Shown: positions 56,604-64,000 of the stretch, one piece after another | Position numbering within the stretch: the stretch's first letter is position 1 | Layout: each line of letters starts with the position of its first letter | Source of the DNA: Glandiceps talaboti | Lineage: Eukaryota; Hemichordata; Enteropneusta; Spengelidae | Length of the DNA: 64,000 bases | Direction of reading: 5' to 3' | NCBI RefSeq assembly: GCF_964340395.1 | Contig: NC_135552.1 | Span: 23,679,681 to 23,743,680 of the forward strand | Notes under the pieces: generated by a model | What the model was told of the DNA's origin: nothing | The model's input: only the letters and a program-made list of their open reading frames with translations | The model's database searches: none | Made by a program: the position numbers and the translations under genes

Positions 56604-58835
56604 ATGTCAACGTTTACACTTATTATGTTGGTTTTCCTGTCAAGTTTTGTATTTCGTGGAGGGTTAACATCTACAGCAGAACCCGGGGGAATAACAGAAC
56701 CAGAAAGTGAAACTGAAAATGACGCCATCGACGGATCGGAGGAGCCGGAAACCGAAGATGTTGTTTCAGAAAAAAGGCCACCAGCTGTTGAATTTGTTCT
56801 GCCACCATTTACCCTAATTTTGGTGATGTTTGTTGGTAAGTACGTGCATATTGTAATACATGATGCTGTGATACTACCGCTGTGTTCGACCACCAACACG
56901 CGTGTCAAATCAAATCAACTTGGAAACAATCTGTTCTCAGACTGGTTTAGTATATATTCTTCATGACGTCTTTTCAAAACATGAAATAACACGTCCCTAT
57001 TTAACATCAACATTTCTGTGCTTTTAATACCCCTACCAACAATGATACACCATCAAATGCACACACAATATTTCTCATCAAGGGGAACAGTATTTTATGC
57101 TAAAGCATTTACTTCAAATATGATCTTCAAATTCACTATAGAATGTTCTTACCGCTTTAAATCAATTTTATTTTCTAAAGGAATTAAACACGCACAGCTA
57201 TTTAGGTTTGGGATAACGTAGTGTGTAATTCGCCACAATTAATCAATATGTTCCCCGGTCAGGCTTCAAAGACACCATTTCTATGATACGTGCATGTATT
57301 TATCTACGTTGATTCAATGCTTAAATAAATAAATTAATTTATTAATTAATTAATTAACTACAACTGCGATACTCTATTCAACTCCTTGCTATCATCGGGG
57401 GATTTTCAGCCGAATTCTCAGTATACTTATTTTCTATCTATGTACTATTGAACTATCACAGTCAATTTATTCTCATTGATTTTCTAAGTTTGATTTCCCG
57501 TTAATTATCCTGATTTTATTGAGAGTTCAAGTTAATGATCGCATTCAAGTATCGGACTGTTATCAATTAGAACGGTGGAATGAAGTCTTAAATAAACAAT
57601 TCAATCATTCCAAAAACATACATTTTTTTATTTTTTCATCGAAGAAGGAGAGGGGATTGATGATGCGTTTGTTGATTTGCTGTCTCGCCATATTTCTAGA
57701 GAAGAAATACCACCCTACTCCCCTCCCCTCCCCTCCCCCGACTCCCTCATTCATGAAATCATCCTCTTTCTAAAACAGACATGGTTATTCCCCTATACTG
57801 TGTCCACATCTTTGCAATAGCTGCCAACTCGAAAGCTCGATCGAAAAGGTGTTATTATTACACGGAACATAGGAAATCAAGAGGAATGCCAATATTTACA
57901 TACCTCTCAAGCATTAGGAAGTAATGTAAAAATTATTAAAGTGAGTAGTTTGTGAAAATGATCTCAAGAAAATGATCTCAAGACACAGTATATTACTTTT
58001 TTGTCTTTTCCCCCAATTTAATGCAAAAATTACTGGTGCACGTTTGTAAATAAATAAAAGCACAATGCCCTCGTTCACTAACTTAAGTCACTTCAAATGT
58101 GATTCCTTCTAGGTCTTGGAGGATTGATGGTCACAGCTAGATGGCGACGTTACAAAGGAAACAAGAAACAAAAAGAAAAGCAACGACAAAATGTTTTTAC
58201 AACTACTGGATTTTACATCGACTCTAACAAAATTACAACAGATGGGAATGTGAAACCATGTAAGTAATTTACGAACACTCCAGTAGTGTAAATTGTACCC
58301 CACCCCTACCCCCGCCCACCCGAACCCGCCCACCAACCCCCACCCATGCCTGCTGCCTGTGCGTTTTGCCAAGGCTAAAAACAGAACACATAACATATAT
58401 AACATATATACTATTTCATTTTAATTTTGGGGAATAGGCTGAAGGGTGGACTTAATATATTTATTTTAAATAAATAAACGTTTTCAGGACTTTTCAGCAA
58501 TTGAATGAAACGGATAAATTAAACGGTGTTTTCCAAGTGTAACCAAGTGAACCACGTCAGTATACAGGACTCATATGTATGTGTGTTTGTTTGTGTTTGT
58601 GTTTGTGTTTGTGTTTGTGTTTGTTTGTTTGTTTGTTTGTTTGTTTGTGTTTGTGTTTGCTTGGTTTTCAATAAAGCTAAATATATGTAGGATACGTCAA
58701 TTGTTTTCTTGTTCATTTACATCTTATAACTTAAAGTTGTACATTCGCTATGTTTGAACAGTGCTCTCACAACCTTGGGTAAACTGGTACTATCAATTAG
58801 ACAACGGATTAACCTCAGTATACGTAGTAACGTAG
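56604..58835 (+). CDS. Candidate orphan type I single-pass membrane protein
   Basis: A proposed three-exon model: 56604-56835 (5' UTR exon probably from 56573 after TTCTTTTTCAG), 58113-58259 and 58762-58835, phases 1/1, total 150 residues. Signal peptide MSTFTLIMLVFLSSFVF, an acidic Glu/Asp/Pro-rich ectodomain of about 45 residues with no Cys, a membrane helix FVLPPFTLILVMFVG-LGGLMV spanning the first splice, a strongly basic stop-transfer RWRRYKGNKKQKEK, and a cytoplasmic tail with several Tyr. The first junction is convincing because it joins one hydrophobic helix; the last exon is weaker. No family recognised. Confidence 0.5.
58576..58660. repeat. (GTTTGT)n-like repeat in an intron of the candidate gene
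   Basis: GTTTGT hexanucleotides passing into GTTT units. Confidence 0.9.
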
Positions 58836-59756
58836 CTTTGCCCTAACAACACATTTAATACGCTCTCTCTGTAAATGTTCATCGTCATGACGACGCATCC
58901 TCTATATAGAATCAGGATAGGAATGCATTTCGTAACACCGACCGTTATGAAAACTGACCATCTATATTTCAATACTGTAAAAAATCAAACGAAGAAACAA
59001 ATTGTAATGATTCATTGGCCTTGCGGTTAGTATAACAGACACGAAAAACCTTCTCTTTGGTAATATTGAATAAACTACATGATGACTGGGTATATTCATG
59101 GGTTTTTCGAACTCAATATCACTTAACTTCGAAGGGTAGTCAGTGTGTACCACTCCTTTTAGTTGATAGATGACTGTCGATGTTATCATTGAAAAAACGA
59201 TCAAATATAATACCAGTATGTAAATAAAGCTAACATTTCTCTTTCCATTAAGATGGATTTTATGAAATGGAAACATTGCGCTTTCCAGAAGCATGGTTTT
59301 ATTTCACATTCGATCACCGTCATATTTCGTTTACAAACGCAATTCGATAACGTTCTTCGGTAAAGCTTTTGAAAGCTGAGACGAAGACATTTGTTAATGC
59401 ATTACTTCTACTACAGCATCATATCGATTATGAATCATAAAATTGAATGCCAGGCATTCCACAATATCATCAATATAACCCGGTTTACTTAATATGTAGT
59501 ATTAATTGCTTAACGTTGCTTGACGTTTTATTCACGATCTCTTTTTTTTAATGAAAACTAAATAAATCCTTAGTATCGTTCAACTTAAAACATGCTGACC
59601 ATCGAAAGATTGACTGTAAAATATAGTTACTTTGGAAGGGTGAATTAGAAATGAATGCGACATTTCGACCCTTCTACTACGGACTTGGATTGCGCGTATA
59701 TTCTCTACAGAAAAATTGTTGGAGAACATTAACAGTTCATAATGAACACACGCGCG

Positions 59757-59816
<60 letters not shown>

Positions 59817-60716
59817 GCTTAAAACAAACAAATCTTTACACCAGAAATACACAGCTGATATCATAACCTTATTTTTAAATTTTAAGGCTTAGAGTTCCCA
59901 AGGCTAATGCTATATGTTTTGCATATTATTGTCATGGTCACCAGTGTCATTCACACCTACAGACTATATGGGAAATAGTGCATAATTAATTTTACAATTT
60001 TGCCATAATTAGAAGTGTACATGTGGTAAAACACGCGAAACGGTATTTGATAACAGATTTAATATCTTAATACGTGTATTGTAAACTAAGTCTTGTATCT
60101 TGACTAAAAGTTGGTGACGGTGTCTGTAAACCACATATATAAATAGAATTAGATTTGTAAGGCTATAGAAAGGACGTGAATGGGATTGTCGCATTCGCCA
60201 TCTTTCAAAACATCCATGATTAGTATAAACATTTTTGAGTCAGATGAACGAGAAAACAAGGTAGGAAAAGGGAATAACAACGTATAAACCACTGGTATGT
60301 AGAATAGTGAAAAATCACAAAACACACATTAGGAGGATAGGCATTATATAGATGATGAGGTAAGATCAGTGAGCTTTGTGTTTGATTATCGTGGTCTCAT
60401 CATATCAAGGTACTAAACTGAAATGGAGGAAAGTGGCCTCTAGTTTACCAAATAACTCCAGTAGACAGAGTATCTTTCGTAAAAACTAGCCTACACGAAA
60501 AGTCTAATTTACCCATCTCTGTTCAGGGGTAGTACAAGACGCAGTACCACTTTTGATTGTCTACAGCCCCCAGGTGAGAGATCACCGGGGGTAAATTAAG
60601 TCAAAAGTGGAACTTCTTTTCATACTCAACACATTTACACATCCTCTGCTCAAACTTTATCCAAGGTGGAAAGATATGATTTTTCGCAAAGCGCTTAATT
60701 CACCACCATCGCCTTA
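58836..60716. other. Intergenic region
   Basis: No gene supported. It contains (CG)n(CA)n at about 59750-59815, potential Z-DNA, and a weak inverted repeat CCACTTTTGA...TCAAAAGTGG near 60548-60612. Confidence 0.5.
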
Positions 60717-62701
60717 ATGAACAACAGAGTAATTTTTCTATTGTCACTTATTGAAATTATGTCTTACATTATACAAGTTTTAACGAACTCAGACCACACC
60801 GTTATCAACTCACTGGATAGCTTCTTCAACCAGCCACTGGAATTGTTAAAGATCTCACTGCCAGCCGTACTGTCTTTGGCTTTTTGCCCTCTGCTCCTTC
60901 AGATGTACATTCCTCTGACTGTTTATTTCTGGCCAAAATCTCAATATCCAGATGGCATGCCATCGATTAATGAAGCAATAGGTAAGTTATTTGTATCAGG
61001 AATTCTAGGTGTGATGTACAGAGGGATCATCATGTTGCTTAGTTACTGTCAGCTCTGGTTTGGACTTCATTTTGGAAAACTGCAAAATGATGCAACTCAG
61101 TGTTTGACTGATAAGTTTCTTCGGAATACCTGTCACATTAGTTCATTTTTCATAAAAACTTTATACCAGTTACTTAAAATACCATATGGGTGAAATGTGG
61201 ACTTTTTGTATTTGATGTTACACGACCTTTGACCTTTAATTTGAGCACGGTAACATTGATTGTATCAAACTTTAAGTTGTTTTATATTTCGGTCGCTGTC
61301 GTTCACTTTCGGTCGTTTTCGTTATGATGAAAAATGACAGTTCCCCTTCTACATGTAACACAGTTATAGTTTGTGTGTTTATGCGTTTGATAGCTCGAAG
61401 CTATTACATCGGTAAGGGTATGTGAAGACAAACAGGCTTTAAAAGTGCAAAGGGACTCTGTAATTCTTTTTATAACTATCTACCATAAAATACCTAACAC
61501 AGTAGGAAGTGGGCACTCAAAGTTCATATTATATAAATACACACTGTTATCTAAGATACAAAGGTACGAAATCTACAACAATATGTCCAAATAGGTATGT
61601 TTTGTTTCAATGAATTAGTGTTGAATTGGGTGATTTCACATTCCTTATTCTACTTTAAATGTAACTATTCCACTTTTGGACTCCTGTGCAACAATAGCTC
61701 CCAGTAGTTGATAACATTTTCACATGTATAATAAATGGTAACTGTACATGTTTTGACGTGTTTTATCTTGGATATAGCATGCTTCCTTGCCCCGGCTGGA
61801 TTAGTTTATGCGTAAGTTTGATACTTTCATAATACAAGGTAACAGGCTTATTGAATGTCCATAGTAGGTGTGTATTTACATTGCGCTTGTTTTGCACGAC
61901 CTATATCGCCTGACGATGTGTCTTTGTTGGTATCATAAAAGTGGATGTGGTTTACGACGATGTTGTTCAGTTCATTCAGCCAGTCCTCGCTAATTAAATT
62001 GAAATGTTGAAAATGAAGACATAGTCAGAGCTCTACAGGGTAGCTAATATTCAAACCAAAGTCAGTTGAGATGAAGATACATCGCTCCTTGGAATACATT
62101 ACTGCTTAAATGCTAGAAATATCATCATCAATCCCACCATATTGAAAAATTTTTGAGGGGTTTTAATGTACATCTTAAATATTAATTTTACGCAACATAC
62201 GCGTCTTTGAGAGATTATGTAAATTTGCTCTATGTTCGTTTTATTAAAATTTTTATGTATGGTCATAACTCTGGTTCTGTATCCGGGTGTTTTTGATCTC
62301 TGTATCGAATCTGTGGATAATCTTAATATAGATAAACTATTCTTATGTACATTCTTATCTTTACTTTTAACTTCACAAGTACTTTCCTTGATACATTCTT
62401 GGGCTTGATTTAGGTTAAAAGCACTTTATCTATAGATAATTTACTATTGCATACTGATAATACTCACTGATCTAATAGAGTAGGTGTGTCTCTGAATATT
62501 ATCTGTTAAGACACATATAATGATTGGTATTTCATCATTTTCTTTGCATAAAATAGGGTAACATTTGGCTTTACATTCCAAGCTGCTGTTGAGAAACAGA
62601 AAGCTCTTTTGAACAACGTATCACTGGAAGTCAGCTTGTTGGACCAAATTCTTATCCTGGCTTCTCATTTACCAGTACAGAATATACATGACAGGGTAGA
62701 G
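60717..62701 (+). CDS. 5' part of a multi-pass membrane protein, possibly DUF4239 (bestrophin-like)
   Basis: Three exons are supported: 60717-60981, 61778-61811 and 62557-62701, all GT-AG with consistent phases (1, 2, 0). The protein begins MNNRVIFLLSLIEIMSYII (first hydrophobic helix), has a second long hydrophobic segment (PAVLSLAFCPLLLQMYIPLTV), then ACFLAPAGLVYAVTFGFTFQ followed by AAVEKQKALLNNVSLEVSLL, an amphipathic helix. That last pattern, membrane helix then QxAxEKxxAL..E...L, resembles bacterial and algal DUF4239 proteins, which are related to bestrophin anion channels. This is recognition by eye, not a search. The gene continues downstream after 62701. Confidence 0.55.
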
Positions 62702-64000
62702 GTAAGCCTGTGTAAAATGTAATAGAAAGTTGATAGATTTGTATGTTATGATGTTTGCAGCGTGTGTTAAAGTTGTACAGTCTGTAACTGAGAAGACAGT
62801 GACTATGTTGGTGTGCAATAATTATTATGTAAAAAAAATATATATAATTGTCACTTAGTAAACTATGCATATTCATATATTAAAGCGAATGGGAAACATT
62901 GTGTACTTTACGCACATTCATAACTATATTCACCATTGCGTCGTCAGAAATGGTAGTACGCAATGGCTTGCTGTATATATGAGGATGTGGGCAACGTAAA
63001 GTCCACGCACGACATTCCAAATGTGGCTTCTAAGTTCAATTATTTTGCCAATGTCATACTTGACCGTAAGTCTTTCCAAATCACTCTAACATAGACTCTT
63101 AGAACACGTCGCTTTCATATAGCCTTCAATGATTGTCTTAGATCGCATCACGTGGTATGGTCTATTGACCCATAGTGACCTCAATTTGCATAAAGTAACA
63201 CTAGTCGCATTCTATTTTCCCTGGGGCACTATTAAGTATTAACGGGGGATTTGCCTTGACTATGTGAAGGATATATATGTGTTATAAAACTCTTATTGTC
63301 TGGCCTTATTTTGGGAGCTAGTAAACTGTTATTTAGCAACTATTTACATAACAGTTCTGGGGGTAATACACGTCTACTAGTGTCCTCATAGCCAGGAAAT
63401 AAGTGTTTAATAATATCTAACTGAAATCTGCCATAACTCTGGTATTCTAATTGTACACAGTCTATGATTTTAGAAATACTCTAGATCTTGTAATCTGTAA
63501 AATTTTTGCTCGTCAAAGAAAGTTATTATAATCTGTGGAAATACCAAATGAGAACTCAGAACATTGTTGCTCTTGTTGTGAACATAAATCGGAAATAAAA
63601 CAGGCAGCTTCTAATAAATAACCCAAAAACTGCCAAGTTATCACATGTACCTCTTTAAATCAAGAAAGAATTATGACTTTGAGTTTGATACACTGTAGAA
63701 TATTGACAGTAAAACGATAGGGTGAAGGTAGGTCAGTTTTAATCCAAGTAATACAATGTTGCTGGATTTGTTACCCTATGATAATACAATTTATTAACTC
63801 AATAAAGAATTACGAATTTCAATCTGGTGCATTGAACCGCGTTGACAGTAATCATTACAGTGGCCTTGTGAAAAGTGAAGTATATAATTCATGGTTAAAA
63901 ATAACATTGTAAGAATTCAAACTATATAGACGCCTGCCTTCAAACAGTCATTGATGAGTTTTTACTAATATCAAAACAAAATGATGGGCGGTGTTGATAG
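62702..64000. other. Probable intron of the preceding gene
   Basis: Starts with GTAAGC after a phase-0 exon end; no further exon recognised before the window ends. Confidence 0.4.

Noticed and set aside
60548-60612. Inverted repeat CCACTTTTGA...TCAAAAGTGG
   Set aside because: Only about ten bases pair well; not enough to call an element.

Overview
This is an AT-rich, intron-bearing nuclear sequence from a multicellular animal. Metazoan-type genes (ferroportin, TRIM-NHL, C-type lectins, replication-dependent histones with 3' stem-loops), abundant tetranucleotide and dinucleotide microsatellites and many foldback elements suggest a marine invertebrate. The gene set fits an invertebrate deuterostome such as amphioxus or a hemichordate, but I cannot fix the species from the sequence and a lophotrochozoan is not excluded.

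Layout. 1-16.7 kb is a compact housekeeping block: the 3' part of ferroportin SLC40A1 (+), then WDR75/UTP17 (-, a complete 17-exon model giving 842 residues) tail-to-tail with it, then TOMM7 (+, 2 exons, 55 residues) head-to-head with WDR75 across about 330 bp. 17.2-18.97 kb holds a decayed non-LTR retrotransposon tail, a (TA)n array and a 33-bp minisatellite. 19.1-27 kb is a histone cluster: one H4 (-) and two copies of a divergent H2B(-)/H2A(+) pair inside a tandem duplication. Copy A carries a 1,065-bp hAT-like insertion that copy B lacks. 27.5-27.9 kb is a large foldback element. 28.9-35.9 kb has two divergent TRIM-NHL genes; the left one is frame-broken unless a 53-nt GT-AG segment is spliced out. 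41.2-50.3 kb has two small secreted C-type lectin genes (-) with the same 3-exon structure and microsatellite-stuffed introns. 56.6-58.8 kb has a candidate orphan single-pass membrane protein (+). 60.7-62.7 kb has the 5' part of a multi-pass membrane protein that resembles bestrophin-like DUF4239 proteins (+).

How the genes relate. The first block (iron export, ribosome biogenesis, mitochondrial import) is linked by position, not pathway. The H2A/H2B pairs share promoters with two TATA boxes, an octamer and CCAAT boxes, and all histone genes end in the standard stem-loop. TRIM-NHL and lectin genes are typical of expanded recognition and ubiquitin-ligase families in invertebrates. No system that is clearly new to biology was found. 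The most interesting items are the frame-restoring mini-intron in the TRIM-NHL gene, the conserved SLC40A1-WDR75 pairing with loss of the hepcidin cysteine, a minisatellite that multiplies a 5' splice site, the filled/empty transposon site in the histone duplication, several foldback element families, and two membrane-protein genes I cannot fully place.
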